This document shows, piece by piece, positions 8,486 through 16,191 of a stretch of DNA of 48,794 bases. Source of the DNA: an uncultured Peptococcaceae bacterium (GTDB lineage Bacteria; Bacillota; Limnochordia; Darwinibacteriales; Darwinibacteriaceae); contig CALKAR010000209.1 of the NCBI GenBank assembly GCA_937988745.1, forward strand, positions 1 through 48,794. The letters run 5' to 3'. The translations under genes and the position numbers were made by a program. Each line of letters starts with the position of its first letter. Within the stretch, counting starts at the first letter, position 1. The notes beneath the pieces were generated by a model that saw nothing but the letters and a program-made list of their open reading frames with translations, did no database searches and was not told where the DNA came from.

Positions 8486-9190
8486 ATGTCAACAGGCGGC
8501 CGTACTATCATAGGAGTCGCCCTTGTCTTGATAGGGCTCTTAGTATTCGCCGGAAATTTCGGGATTATTACAAGTGAGGTAATCAGCACGGTCATCAGTT
8601 ATTGGCCGGTACTGCTTATTCTTTGGGGGCTTGTAATTCTCTATCGCCGGGAAGACCGTAGTGATGTCATATCAGGAGCGGTGGTATTAGTCGTTGGGCT
8701 TCTCTTCTTAGGCAACCGGCTTGGATTATTCCATTTCAGTTGGGCCGAGTTCTGGCGCTTTTTCTGGCCAGTAGTACTCATCATGATTGGATGGAGCCTC
8801 CTTACCAACCGAGCTAAGACCCAAGGCGGAAACGTGGCCTTCTTGGGCGGTATTGAGAGAGATACCGGACAGTGGGTCCTAAAAAGCGAGGCTTATGGAG
8901 CCATTCTAGGTGGAGTAGAATTAGACCTCTCACATGCTGTTTTCGCCGAGCCCGAGATTACCCTCGACCTCACCGCGTTTTTCGGAGGAATAGATCTGCG
9001 GGTACCCGATGATGTTACCGTACACTGCAAAGGTACAGCAGCTTTAGGCGGAATTGACTTTTTTGGAAAAGGCAAAGGTGGAATCATAGCCATGTGCAAT
9101 GATTCACGCCCCGGTAGTTCAGAGAAAGTGCTCTATATACACTGCCGCACAGTGATGGGCGGAATTGAAATAACACGCTCCAAGGCATAA
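8486..9190 (+). CDS. LiaF-like membrane protein (DUF5668 / cell-envelope response domain)
   Basis: 234 aa with four membrane segments in the first 105 residues, each pair carrying the W-P-V-L/W-P-V-V pattern of the LiaF N-terminal domain. It is followed by a soluble beta-repeat C-terminal domain with recurring F/LGGI/V motifs (FLGGIER, ILGGVEL, FFGGID, ALGGIDF, VMGGIEI). In B. subtilis LiaF restrains the LiaRS envelope-stress system; no liaRS is present here, so the partner is unknown. An AAGGAGG lies 7 nt before the ATG. The gene has its own bidirectional terminator and is followed, beyond a divergent gene, by a DUF4097 protein with the same repetitive-beta style. Confidence 0.8.
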   Translation: MSTGGRTIIGVALVLIGLLVFAGNFGIITSEVISTVISYWPVLLILWGLVILYRREDRSDVISGAVVLVVGLLFLGNRLGLFHFSWAEFWRFFWPVVLIMIGWSLLTNRAKTQGGNVAFLGGIERDTGQWVLKSEAYGAILGGVELDLSHAVFAEPEITLDLTAFFGGIDLRVPDDVTVHCKGTAALGGIDFFGKGKGGIIAMCNDSRPGSSEKVLYIHCRTVMGGIEITRSKA

Positions 9191-9219
9191 AAAAAGCTCC
9201 CGTTCGCGGGAGCTTTTTT
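9191..9219. terminator. Bidirectional terminator between liaF-like and 5'-nucleotidase genes
   Basis: An eight-bp stem (9195-9202 / 9207-9214) with a TTCG tetraloop, flanked by A-run and T-run on the two sides, so it can stop transcripts from both converging genes. Confidence 0.93.
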
Positions 9220-9230
9220 AGTGGAATTTC

Positions 9231-10733
9231 CTAGTTGAGGAAGTAAATCCGGTTTCCTTCTGGTTCGCCGACTGTACCGTGCTCGAGGAAGTAGTCAACC
9301 ACTACATCGCGGAGCATCAAGCCGGTCTCAGATACCACTGTGGCGTTTGCGAACGAATCGAAACCATCTCCACCAGCGGCCAAGAAGTCATTAGTAGCTA
9401 CAGTGTAGAGCTTATCCATTTCGATAATTTCGCCATTTACCCGGATGTTGAAGACACGCTTGCCGCTCATTCTCGGGTTTACTGCGAAGGACAAGCCAGA
9501 TACCTGCAGGAATCCACCGTTCTGCTCAGGCAGCAGACGTACGCTGTGCTCGAGAGCTTCTAGGAGCTGACGGCCAGTAATTTCAATTACTGTCAAGGTG
9601 TTGTCAAACGGCAGTACTGTGTAGATGTCACCTACAGTGATATCGCCTTGAGGCAGGCTGGCTCTGATACCGCCACCATTGGTGAGGGCAATATCAGCAC
9701 CGGTAGCTTCACGCATAATGTCGGCAATCAGGTTACCGAGGTTGGTTTCCTGAGTCCGGACATTCTCCCGCTCACCATCGAAGAAGACTGCAGTCTTACC
9801 TACAACCTCGTTGAGACGCTCAGACAAGAGAACTTCCCACTTGTCATAAATCGCCTGGATTTCTGGATGAGGCTCAACAGCGTCGGTTACCGGAATCAAG
9901 CGGGCTTCATAATCTACAACAGTTCTGTCCTCTACTTCAAGACGGACGAAACCAAGGTTCCGTGCCCATTCGTGAGTCTGTACAATCAGTACGCCGCCTA
10001 CGTCAACGGCTTCTTCAAGCTTGGTATGGCTGTGGCCACCGACAATAACGTCAAACTCTGGCACAGCTTCAGCCAGCTTCAGATCTTCGCTGTAGCCAAT
10101 GTGGGTCAGTCCAACGAGTACATCTACATCAGGACGGATCCGCTTAGCCAAGTAGTCAGCTACTTCAATTGGATCACGGAAGGTCAAGCCTACAACGTTG
10201 TTGGGATGAGTTGCTACAGGAGTTTCAACACTGGAAACGCCAATGATACCTACCCGCAGCTCGCCCACCTGCTGGACCAGTGCGCTGTAAGTAAATACTT
10301 CGCCGCTCTCAGTGATTACGTTAGCAGCCAGGAATGGGAACTTAGCATCTGCCATCCGCTCCAAGAGAACTTCCTGACCGTAGTTAAAGTCATGGTTGCC
10401 AAGGGTCATAGCGCTGTAACCCATAGCATTCATGACTTCCACGATAGAACGGCCTTGGAACAGGTTTACGATGTTGGTTCCATGGAGGGTGTCGCCGGCA
10501 TCAAGCAGGATCACGGCATCGCCGTACTGAGCGCGAATGTCGTCGACCAAGGTTGCCAGCCGTGCCAAGCCGCCAATTTCCTGTTCGCCATCAGCAAACG
10601 AGGCGATCCGGCCGTGCACGTCGTTTGTGTGCAGGATCACCAATTCAGCACCGAAAATGGTGGCCGGCACACTAAGTGCCATTACTAAAGCAACTACAAC
10701 TACCAACAAGGAACTGTGAATACGTCTTCTCAT
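9231..10733 (-). CDS. Secreted 5'-nucleotidase / UshA-family metallophosphatase
   Basis: 500 aa. Residues 1-29 form a signal peptide (SLLVVVVALVMALSV). The calcineurin-like phosphatase domain (about 30-270) carries all metal motifs in order: HTNDVHGR, DAGDTLHG, GNHDFNYG, GLTHIG and GGHSHT. The C-terminal 5'-nucleotidase domain (about 310-490) has NGGGIRASLPQGDIT and the AAGGDGFD loop. It hydrolyses nucleotides or related phosphate esters outside the membrane to salvage nucleosides and phosphate. No sortase or S-layer anchor is visible, so it is free or loosely attached. It is monocistronic, with a promoter upstream and a shared terminator downstream. Exact substrate unknown. Confidence 0.9.
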   Translation of the reverse strand: MRRRIHSSLLVVVVALVMALSVPATIFGAELVILHTNDVHGRIASFADGEQEIGGLARLATLVDDIRAQYGDAVILLDAGDTLHGTNIVNLFQGRSIVEVMNAMGYSAMTLGNHDFNYGQEVLLERMADAKFPFLAANVITESGEVFTYSALVQQVGELRVGIIGVSSVETPVATHPNNVVGLTFRDPIEVADYLAKRIRPDVDVLVGLTHIGYSEDLKLAEAVPEFDVIVGGHSHTKLEEAVDVGGVLIVQTHEWARNLGFVRLEVEDRTVVDYEARLIPVTDAVEPHPEIQAIYDKWEVLLSERLNEVVGKTAVFFDGERENVRTQETNLGNLIADIMREATGADIALTNGGGIRASLPQGDITVGDIYTVLPFDNTLTVIEITGRQLLEALEHSVRLLPEQNGGFLQVSGLSFAVNPRMSGKRVFNIRVNGEIIEMDKLYTVATNDFLAAGGDGFDSFANATVVSETGLMLRDVVVDYFLEHGTVGEPEGNRIYFLN

Positions 10734-10837
10734 ACACTCGCTCCTCCTTTAATGGTCTGTCATAATTTACATTCAACGTCAATTGTCACATACCTTTTCC
10801 TACCGCGAACTTTTCCACAAGGACGAAACAAATTTGT

Positions 10838-10866
10838 GCTATAAGAAAAGGACTATGCACTATCAA
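10838..10866 (-). promoter_or_regulatory. Sigma-A-type promoter of the 5'-nucleotidase gene
   Basis: TTGATA (10861-10866), 17 bases, TATAGC (10838-10843) on the minus strand. The leader to the gene would be about 100 nt. This lies in the divergent gap shared with the DUF4097 gene; I see no equally good promoter in the plus direction. Confidence 0.6.
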
Positions 10867-10913
10867 CGGGAATATTTCTAATAATGGGAAATTCTTAGAA
10901 ATGAGGTGGCAGA

Positions 10914-11786
10914 ATGCGCAAGTTCCTGGTTGCGCTCGTGATTCTGTTGATGATGGGAACCGCCGCTCTGATCATGGCCAGTACGCCACTTGGAGAAGCA
11001 GTATGGCCGCGGGAACAAGCGCGTCCGGCCTTTGCCGAAATACTTAATACCGAAAGTGAACGCATCGAGACCATCACTCTAGAATATGCTGGGCTGTTGA
11101 CTGTTAACAACCAGCTCGGTCGGATCGTTATTGAAGGAGACGATGTTTCCGATATTTCACTGCGCACTGTTAAGCGTGCGAAAACTTCCTTGGGAAGTGG
11201 TGCTGAGCTGTTAGATCAAATTAAGGTAGAAACAGCGGTAACCGGCGGACGAACCCAGATAGCAGCTCGAGTACCGCGCATTCAGGATGGCGATCAGGTC
11301 TCCGTAGACCTTTATCTGACGGTGCCACGAGAAATCGTAGCTAATATCAAGGTGAACTTAGGTGAAGTGGAAATCAAGGATGTGAGCGGCTCGCTGCGCA
11401 TCGACAACGACCTAGGTTCGGTCAGCATCCGCAATTTTGTGGGAAATGCCTTTATCCAGGCAGATTTAGGCTCTGTGGAAATCTATCAGGCAGATTTTGA
11501 AGATAATCTGCAGATCAGCTCTTCCATGGGAGACGTAGTAGTCGCCGGCAGTCTTGCCCGTTCTTCCATAATCGAAAGTCGCCTCGGTGCAGTACAAATC
11601 TTTATGCATCCAGATACAGCCTATGAAATCGAAGCAAACATCGATTTGGGAAACTTCGAGATAGCGGTTCCTTTTTCAGGAGAACGCTCCCAAAGTTCGG
11701 CTGTAGGAACCATCGGTACGGGGGAAACCGAGGGCAGTGTTGAGCTGAGCATCAGTTTAGGCTCTTTGAAAATAGACTATCTGTAA
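10914..11786 (+). CDS. DUF4097-type beta-repeat envelope protein
   Basis: 290 aa. An N-terminal hydrophobic segment (about 3-22, signal peptide or anchor) is followed by a long beta-helix-like region with repeating short motifs (LGEVEIKD, LGSVSIRN, LGSVEIYQ, MGDVVVAG, LGAVQIF, LGNFEIA, LGSLKIDYL). This is the DUF4097 / putative adhesin pattern, also found in LiaX-type envelope-stress proteins. It is exported and probably acts at the outer face of the membrane. GAGGTGG precedes the ATG. The next gene follows after 25 bp and is likely co-transcribed. Molecular function is not known. Confidence 0.75.
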   Translation: MRKFLVALVILLMMGTAALIMASTPLGEAVWPREQARPAFAEILNTESERIETITLEYAGLLTVNNQLGRIVIEGDDVSDISLRTVKRAKTSLGSGAELLDQIKVETAVTGGRTQIAARVPRIQDGDQVSVDLYLTVPREIVANIKVNLGEVEIKDVSGSLRIDNDLGSVSIRNFVGNAFIQADLGSVEIYQADFEDNLQISSSMGDVVVAGSLARSSIIESRLGAVQIFMHPDTAYEIEANIDLGNFEIAVPFSGERSQSSAVGTIGTGETEGSVELSISLGSLKIDYL

Positions 11787-11811
11787 GAAACTACGTGAAG
11801 GAGGTTGTCAA

Positions 11812-12333
11812 ATGTACAATACCACAGCTGTACTGCAGGTCTTGATTATACCAGCGTTGATCGCTTTGTTCTTGGTTGTCGTCCTGGTGTTGGGTCTGCG
11901 ATGGTTTAAGTATCGCGAACGGATGGCTGCAATTCAGCGCAGCTCAGCGGCTGCAGTAGAAATATTCGCAGACGATACGTCAGAACAGCAGCGTAAACGC
12001 CAGCTGGCCTATGGAATAACTACTGCCTTAGTGGGTCTCGCACTGACTATAGGGCTGTTTACCTTGGGAGTGGGCCCCTGGCTGCTGATTGGTTTGATTC
12101 CACTTTTCGTCGGACTAAGTATGATACTTACCTATCTCATTACTCAACCTGAAAAAGAAAAAGCAGACCCTCCAGCCGCGGAAACGCCTGCCGTGGAGCC
12201 TGCGGAAAAACCTCAACAAGATGAGCCCGGACAAACAACAGCACCGCAATACGTAGAAGAGTCTGTTATCGAAACCACTTGGGAAACCGAAGAGGAGAAT
12301 AAGGAGGATGACGAACCTATTCCTCTGCCATAA
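11812..12333 (+). CDS. Small membrane protein with acidic, proline-rich tail (DUF6249-like)
   Basis: 173 aa. One membrane segment at about 8-30, a short amphipathic loop (RWFKYRERMAAIQR), two more segments at about 65-108, then a low-complexity tail rich in P, E, T and D to the C-terminus. The first segment plus RERMAAI loop resembles the DUF6249 family of small integral membrane proteins. It is paired with the DUF4097 gene and has AAGGAGG before the ATG. Its last 17 bp overlap the convergent YueI-like gene. Function unknown; the pairing suggests an envelope role. Confidence 0.65.
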   Translation: MYNTTAVLQVLIIPALIALFLVVVLVLGLRWFKYRERMAAIQRSSAAAVEIFADDTSEQQRKRQLAYGITTALVGLALTIGLFTLGVGPWLLIGLIPLFVGLSMILTYLITQPEKEKADPPAAETPAVEPAEKPQQDEPGQTTAPQYVEESVIETTWETEEENKEDDEPIPLP

Positions 12334-12715
12334 GTCGCGGTACATCAACAGCATCGCGAGCCACTACTGCGGCAACTATGTCCCCTATAAATTCTGTATT
12401 ACTTACGATCGTAAAATCTACTCCTGAGCGCTGAGCTTCTACAATCAGAGGCATTGCTGTGGAGCGCACCCTATTGCGGACTACCAGCTCTGCAGCAGCC
12501 TCGTGCTTCAGCGCTTTTTTCATTGCATCGATACCAGCCTTGGTCTTGAGCTGCTTTTCGGTAACAGCTTGGATCACCCGCTCGCGGAAATGCCCAAGGT
12601 AGCGCCGCTTTTCATCTCTATTGAATTCGACACCGTGCATACCGGCAATTAGGCTCTTTTCTAATTCGCTCTTATCGGAAAAGCGTGCTATAACGAACAC
12701 CCCTTTTCTGTTCAA
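12317..12715 (-). CDS. YueI family protein (DUF1694)
   Basis: About 132 aa, cytoplasmic, resembling B. subtilis YueI: the early YLGHFRERVIQAVTEKQ segment (about residues 39-55) is the family hallmark, followed by an alpha/beta domain. Function is unknown in the family. The start is unsure: the frame offers TTG at 12715 and GTG at 12700, neither with a properly spaced ribosome site (AAAAGGGG directly abuts the GTG). It lies immediately after the tRNA-Leu terminator, so it may be expressed by read-through. Its 3' end overlaps the convergent membrane protein gene by 17 bp. Confidence 0.7.
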   Translation of the reverse strand: MNRKGVFVIARFSDKSELEKSLIAGMHGVEFNRDEKRRYLGHFRERVIQAVTEKQLKTKAGIDAMKKALKHEAAAELVVRNRVRSTAMPLIVEAQRSGVDFTIVSNTEFIGDIVAAVVARDAVDVPRLMAEE

Positions 12716-12720
12716 AGGTA

Positions 12721-12746
12721 CAAAAAAACACCTGAAGCTCAGGTGT
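12721..12746 (-). terminator. Rho-independent terminator of tRNA-Leu
   Basis: An eight-bp stem (12728-12735 / 12739-12746) with a three-base loop, followed on the minus strand by seven U residues, 20 bp past the tRNA end. Confidence 0.88.
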
Positions 12747-12765
12747 ACGGTCTGTTAAGTGGATA

Positions 12766-12852
12766 TGGTGCCGGGGGCGGGACTTGAACCCGCACGGGCT
12801 TGCGCCCAACGGATTTTAAGTCCGTAGCGTCTGCCGATTCCGCCACCCCGGC
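12766..12852 (-). tRNA. tRNA-Leu (anticodon TAA)
   Basis: 87 nt including encoded CCA. Class II tRNA with a long variable arm (TGGGCGCAAGCCCGT). Acceptor GCCGGGG/CCCCGGC; anticodon stem ACGGA/TCCGT around CTTAAAA, giving UAA; T-loop GGTTCAAGTCC. It reads UUA and UUG codons. Confidence 0.97.
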
Positions 12853-12870
12853 ACATCAGTTACAACCTGT

Positions 12871-12900
12871 ATTATAGACCATAAAGCACCTCAGCGTCAA
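12871..12900 (-). promoter_or_regulatory. Sigma-A promoter of tRNA-Leu
   Basis: TTGACG (12895-12900), 18 bases, TATAAT (12871-12876). The -35 hexamer begins directly after the stop codon of the ppx gene (12901-12903). Confidence 0.85.
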
Positions 12901-13800
12901 CTAGAACTGAGCAAGAATTCCCTGTAGAAGATCGCCATCGCTGACAATACACCGATCTATCCCCAACATTTGACAGATAATCCACAAAATACCAGTGCCA
13001 GCTGGAAGAATATCGGCACGACCCGGAGGCAATCCAGGTATCTGCTGCCGTTCAGCGATGCTTAGTCTGCCCAGCTCTTCATAAAAAGCCTCAATGTCAT
13101 CCCTAGTCAGCTCGCAGCCTGTAATCGTGTCAGGATCATAGTCCAACAACTGCAGTGACATGACAGCCAAAGTAGTCACAGTTCCTCCCACACCGATGAG
13201 CATCTGTGGAGAAAACTTACTGATGTTATCAACCAATGGGGCCAATCTTCGCTTAACATCATCCTCAAGAGCTCTCAGTTCCATAGGGTCGATTGGATGA
13301 CCCGTAATGTGGCGCTCAGTCATGCGCACAGCCCCTACCTGCACGCTGCCCCCTGACAAGAGAGTACCTGCAGCGGTTCCCACGTAGATTTCAGTGCTGC
13401 CGCCGCCGATATCTATCACAGCGGCGGGTTCTAAAAGGGCACGCCCCTGCAGAGCGGCTGTGGCACCATGGAAAGAAAACCGGGCTTCTTCATCACCGCT
13501 CAAGACCTCCACTTCCCAACCAAGCCGCTCTCTGACAAGTTCTATAAATTCTCTGCGGTTAGCAGCATCCCGTACAGCGCTCGTAGCGACTACAACGGGA
13601 GTTACGCCATACTGATCTGTTTGTTCCTTCAAGTGAAGCAGCGCTTGAACGGTAGCGTCCATCGCCTTTTGGCTGAGGCGCCCCTCGTGATCCACACCGC
13701 GGCCAAGCCGGGTAATAATCAGATCCCGGGCCACCGAAATACCCTCGGATGTGATAAGCAGACGCACCGAGTTAGTTCCGATATCTATAACAGCGCGCAT
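12901..13800 (-). CDS. ppx: Exopolyphosphatase / guanosine pentaphosphatase (Ppx/GppA family)
   Basis: 299 aa, ASKHA fold. It cleaves terminal phosphate from polyphosphate or pppGpp. Visible motifs: phosphate-1 loop AVIDIGTNSVRLL (about 3-15), AVRDAANR, GDEEARFSF, and phosphate-2 loop VIDIGGGSTEIYVG (about 126-139). The length is that of the short, two-domain form, without the C-terminal HD-like extension of E. coli Ppx. The chosen ATG (13800) gives MRAVIDIG; a longer reading from 13851 is unsupported. It starts one base after the DUF501 gene ends, so the two are translationally linked. Confidence 0.88.
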   Translation of the reverse strand: MRAVIDIGTNSVRLLITSEGISVARDLIITRLGRGVDHEGRLSQKAMDATVQALLHLKEQTDQYGVTPVVVATSAVRDAANRREFIELVRERLGWEVEVLSGDEEARFSFHGATAALQGRALLEPAAVIDIGGGSTEIYVGTAAGTLLSGGSVQVGAVRMTERHITGHPIDPMELRALEDDVKRRLAPLVDNISKFSPQMLIGVGGTVTTLAVMSLQLLDYDPDTITGCELTRDDIEAFYEELGRLSIAERQQIPGLPPGRADILPAGTGILWIICQMLGIDRCIVSDGDLLQGILAQF

Positions 13801-13801
13801 C

Positions 13802-14359
13802 TTACAATTCCTCTTCGCAGCTGCCGCTTTCGCAGTGCAGCGGACAGTCAAGCAGTTTGACTACTTCTTCACCGATGGCATTCTGTCCACGCACCAAGTA
13901 GTCAGCAAGGTGCATGTGCAGACACTTAACACCTTCGCGACTGCGGCTGCCTCCTACGCCTGAATAGGCAATCACCTTAAAGCGTTCCGGATAATCTTCT
14001 TCGAGGCGGGCTTGTACTTCCTTAGGAATCAAATTGAGGCGTTCTTGAGCGTAAGCATCATGATCTGCCTCAACCCTTGCGGCAAACTCTTCATCCTCCT
14101 GGATACGTTCCTCAAAGCGCGCAATCCAGCCTTCGCTTTCTAATCTGGCTACTGCCTTTCTCAGATACGGACATGTCAGCCAAAATAAGGTAGGAAAGAC
14201 GTTAATGTCTGCAATTTCGATGGATACAGGTCGATTGACAATTACCTGCGGATGCCCGTATTTGCAGCGCAGGCCTATTCCTAACAGCCCCCGTGCCTCT
14301 CGCCCAAGTTGGAGAGCAATGAGGGAGCGGTCATCGTCAGAGACTTGATCGTATTTCAA
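13802..14359 (-). CDS. DUF501 family protein
   Basis: 185 aa, cytoplasmic, no known activity. Family hallmarks are visible: LGREARGLLGIGLRCKYG (about 20-37), FPTLFWLTCPYLRKAVARLE (about 55-74) and GVKCLHMHLADYL (about 143-155). The conserved Cys and His residues, plus a Cys-rich tail (CPLHCESGSC), suggest metal binding, which is inference. I place the start at TTG 14359 because AAGGAGT lies 6 nt upstream; the longer GTG at 14383 has no site. It sits between yabR and ppx, the same partners as in Actinobacteria. Confidence 0.8.
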   Translation of the reverse strand: MKYDQVSDDDRSLIALQLGREARGLLGIGLRCKYGHPQVIVNRPVSIEIADINVFPTLFWLTCPYLRKAVARLESEGWIARFEERIQEDEEFAARVEADHDAYAQERLNLIPKEVQARLEEDYPERFKVIAYSGVGGSRSREGVKCLHMHLADYLVRGQNAIGEEVVKLLDCPLHCESGSCEEEL

Positions 14360-14372
14360 GGAATCACTCCTT

Positions 14373-14420
14373 AACAAAAACACACCCCGCCAAGGGCTGT
14401 CACCCCGGTGGGATGTGTGT
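14373..14420 (-). terminator. Probable terminator after yabR
   Basis: An ACACAC/GTGTGT-based stem (14380-14391 with 14407-14420, interrupted by small internal loops) followed by UUUUUGUU on the minus strand. It lies between yabR and the DUF501 gene; read-through must still reach DUF501-ppx unless they have their own promoter. Confidence 0.6.
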
Positions 14421-14438
14421 ACGTATCGAAATTAGATA

Positions 14439-14837
14439 TTAACGTGCGCCCCTGCCACCCCGCTTTGAGTCTTGGCTCTTTCTCAGAGCGCTCTGCCTTT
14501 CTTCGCTATCCCTCAGGAAGCGACTTAAGCGTTCTTCAAAATCCATGTGCGAAGACCGTCTGCGGGCTTGTCTGTGATCCCGGCCGCGACGGGAGGCACT
14601 TGCATTGGGATTTGCCTGCTTAATAGACAAACCAATTTTCCCGTCTGAAACGTTGATCACCTTAACCCTAACAGTGTCGCTCTCCTTCAGATAGTCGTTA
14701 ATGTCCTTCACATAGGCATCTGCGACTTCTGAGATGTGAACCAAACCTGTCTGACCATTCGAGAGTTCTACGAATGCACCAAAGTTGGTTATTCCTGTAA
14801 CTTTCCCCTCGACAATGCTGCCGACATCAATTGACAT
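14439..14837 (-). CDS. yabR: S1 RNA-binding domain protein, YabR-like
   Basis: 132 aa. One S1 domain at residues 1-72 (VGSIVEGKVTGITNFGAFVEL, then GLVHISEV and DGKIGLSIKQ) followed by a basic, arginine-rich tail. It binds RNA or ribosomes and resembles B. subtilis YabR and general stress protein 13. It follows divIC as in B. subtilis but has its own consensus promoter. AGGAGG lies 13 nt before the ATG, longer than usual. Confidence 0.88.
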   Translation of the reverse strand: MSIDVGSIVEGKVTGITNFGAFVELSNGQTGLVHISEVADAYVKDINDYLKESDTVRVKVINVSDGKIGLSIKQANPNASASRRGRDHRQARRRSSHMDFEERLSRFLRDSEERQSALRKSQDSKRGGRGAR

Positions 14838-14893
14838 ACGTAAAAAAATGCCTCCTCTTGGATTATGCCGATGCAGGGCACACGGCTAGTATC

Positions 14894-14922
14894 ATTATAT
14901 AATAGTTGCATTTTTGTGTCAA
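14894..14922 (-). promoter_or_regulatory. Perfect sigma-A promoter for yabR, across the divIC stop codon
   Basis: TTGACA (14917-14922), 17 bases, TATAAT (14894-14899): an exact consensus. The TGA inside TTGACA is the divIC stop codon. The leader to yabR would be about 50 nt. Confidence 0.92.
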
Positions 14923-15278
14923 TCTAATGGGACAAATGTCCCGCCGCGCCGTTCTACATCGTGCTCTACGCCTTTTTCCAGCGGCTGGGCTAAGATATAA
15001 ACGGTCTCTCCTGGCTTGACCAGTCCTAATTCTTCTCGAGCCACCCGCTCAACGTACTCGGGTGACTGCCAGTTCTTGATCTCCTCCTCCAGCTGCTGGT
15101 TGCGGAGTTCGATGGCTCCCAGCTCGCGCTGGAGTGATTCAATTTCGACACGCAGCTTATAATTGCGGTATTGAACTCGCGCAAAACTGATTCCAATCCA
15201 AAGAATGAGCACACAGAGGATGATAAGCCCGGGTACAGCACCCGGCCGGATGCGCCTGCGGCGGCGATTCTTTGCCAT
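14919..15278 (-). CDS. divIC: Cell-division protein DivIC / FtsB family
   Basis: 119 aa. A basic N-terminus (KNRRRRRIRP), one membrane segment (about 15-33), a coiled coil (about 37-70), and the end domain with SPEYVERVAREELGLVKPGE (about 72-91), the DivIC/FtsB signature. It is part of the FtsL-DivIC-DivIB divisome subcomplex. ATG at 15278 follows GGGAGG by 9 nt; the longer reading from 15332 lies in the upstream gap and is discarded. It follows yabQ as in B. subtilis. Confidence 0.92.
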   Translation of the reverse strand: MAKNRRRRRIRPGAVPGLIILCVLILWIGISFARVQYRNYKLRVEIESLQRELGAIELRNQQLEEEIKNWQSPEYVERVAREELGLVKPGETVYILAQPLEKGVEHDVERRGGTFVPLD

Positions 15279-15338
15279 CCTTCCGTCCCTCCCTGGCGTT
15301 TCTTTCTTCCTCCCAGGAGGGTTTTCCTGCAAGACAGC

Positions 15339-15794
15339 TTATTTTCGCCATCGGAGTTTTGGACGGAAGAAAAACCTGCGCCCTATCCGTGCACTGCGCA
15401 GACTTAAGCCGAGCTCCTGCCCAATAACGAGCGGGAATGTGACGATCGACCAGATTGCAGCCGCCGTGAAACTCAAAACCCTGCCGATGGAATCTATCAG
15501 CCACACCAGAAAAGCCACTACCGCCCTGCTGATCAGCAGTCGATAAAATAGAAAACCAAGCAGCAGGCCAATGACAACATAGGCCCGCAGCTGACCCCAA
15601 TTGGCCAGCAGTAAGTATATGATCAGGATGGGAGTCAGCAGCGCCCAGAAAATCAGATCTAAAATCGCGGTACTGACCAGTCCAGGGCGGAGGAATCCCC
15701 GCAGCACGCGGTAAAAATCGACCAACAACCCTATGGACAGCCCCGCGAGGAGTATAATACCAAAGGCATACAACTGCGCACTGAGAGATTCCAT
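15339..15794 (-). CDS. yabQ: Spore cortex biosynthesis membrane protein YabQ
   Basis: 151 aa with four to five membrane segments. The N-terminal region (AQLYAFGIILLAGLSIGLLVDFYRVLR) and the paired hydrophobic helices match the YabQ family, required for cortex formation in B. subtilis. In that organism it is a sigma-E-regulated outer forespore membrane protein; I found no sigma-E promoter here. It lies between yabP and divIC, the conserved order. Confidence 0.88.
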   Translation of the reverse strand: MESLSAQLYAFGIILLAGLSIGLLVDFYRVLRGFLRPGLVSTAILDLIFWALLTPILIIYLLLANWGQLRAYVVIGLLLGFLFYRLLISRAVVAFLVWLIDSIGRVLSFTAAAIWSIVTFPLVIGQELGLSLRSARIGRRFFFRPKLRWRK

Positions 15795-15843
15795 CGCATC
15801 AACCCCCTGTGACCATTGTATGCCGCGCGCAAGCCAACCGTGC

Positions 15844-16128
15844 TTATCTAAATAGACGTTCTAGCAGACCCCTACCTCGCTTGCTGAGGGATTCCCCTGT
15901 ATATTCTAAGGATTTGATATAACCATTCACCAGCAAATTGGCTTTCTCCAAATTGAGTTCCTTGATGTGCAGATCCTCACCTTGAATAATTAAACCGCCT
16001 AAATCGGTCTCAAGTGAAATTTCGCGGTCATCGAAACTTTCTACATTGAGCACGCCATCAATGCTGAGCCTTTCCCGCTCGGCTAAGATAACCTGGTGAC
16101 GCAGAGCTGTCAGTCTCTTTTCATCCAT
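15844..16128 (-). CDS. yabP: Sporulation protein YabP
   Basis: 94 aa, a small beta-rich protein of the YabP/YqfC family (SIDGVLNVESFDDREISLETD, then GLIIQGEDLHIKELNLE). It acts in spore development with YabQ. ATG at 16128 follows AAAGGGG with 8 nt spacing; the reading from 16164 would start inside the upstream inverted repeat. It follows the SpoIID-like gene after 63 bp containing a perfect hairpin. Confidence 0.9.
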   Translation of the reverse strand: MDEKRLTALRHQVILAERERLSIDGVLNVESFDDREISLETDLGGLIIQGEDLHIKELNLEKANLLVNGYIKSLEYTGESLSKRGRGLLERLFR

Positions 16129-16142
16129 GGAAAACGCCCCTT

Positions 16143-16174
16143 TCTGCATAGGCAGTTTGTACATCCTATGCAGA
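16143..16174 (-). other. Perfect 10-bp inverted repeat before yabP
   Basis: TCTGCATAGG (16143-16152), 12 bases, CCTATGCAGA (16165-16174), ending one base from the yabP ribosome site. There is no U-run. It could be an operator or a hairpin controlling yabP translation. Confidence 0.6.
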
Positions 16175-16191
16175 GCTGGGGCAGATTAGAC

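Noticed and set aside
9648..10688. 346-codon open frame on the plus strand
   Set aside because: It is antisense to the 5'-nucleotidase gene, whose motifs are clear; the frame has no ribosome site and no recognisable domain.
10734..10913. Plus-strand promoter for the DUF4097 gene
   Set aside because: TTGTGC and TATGCA occur but with about 14-bp spacing; too weak to claim.
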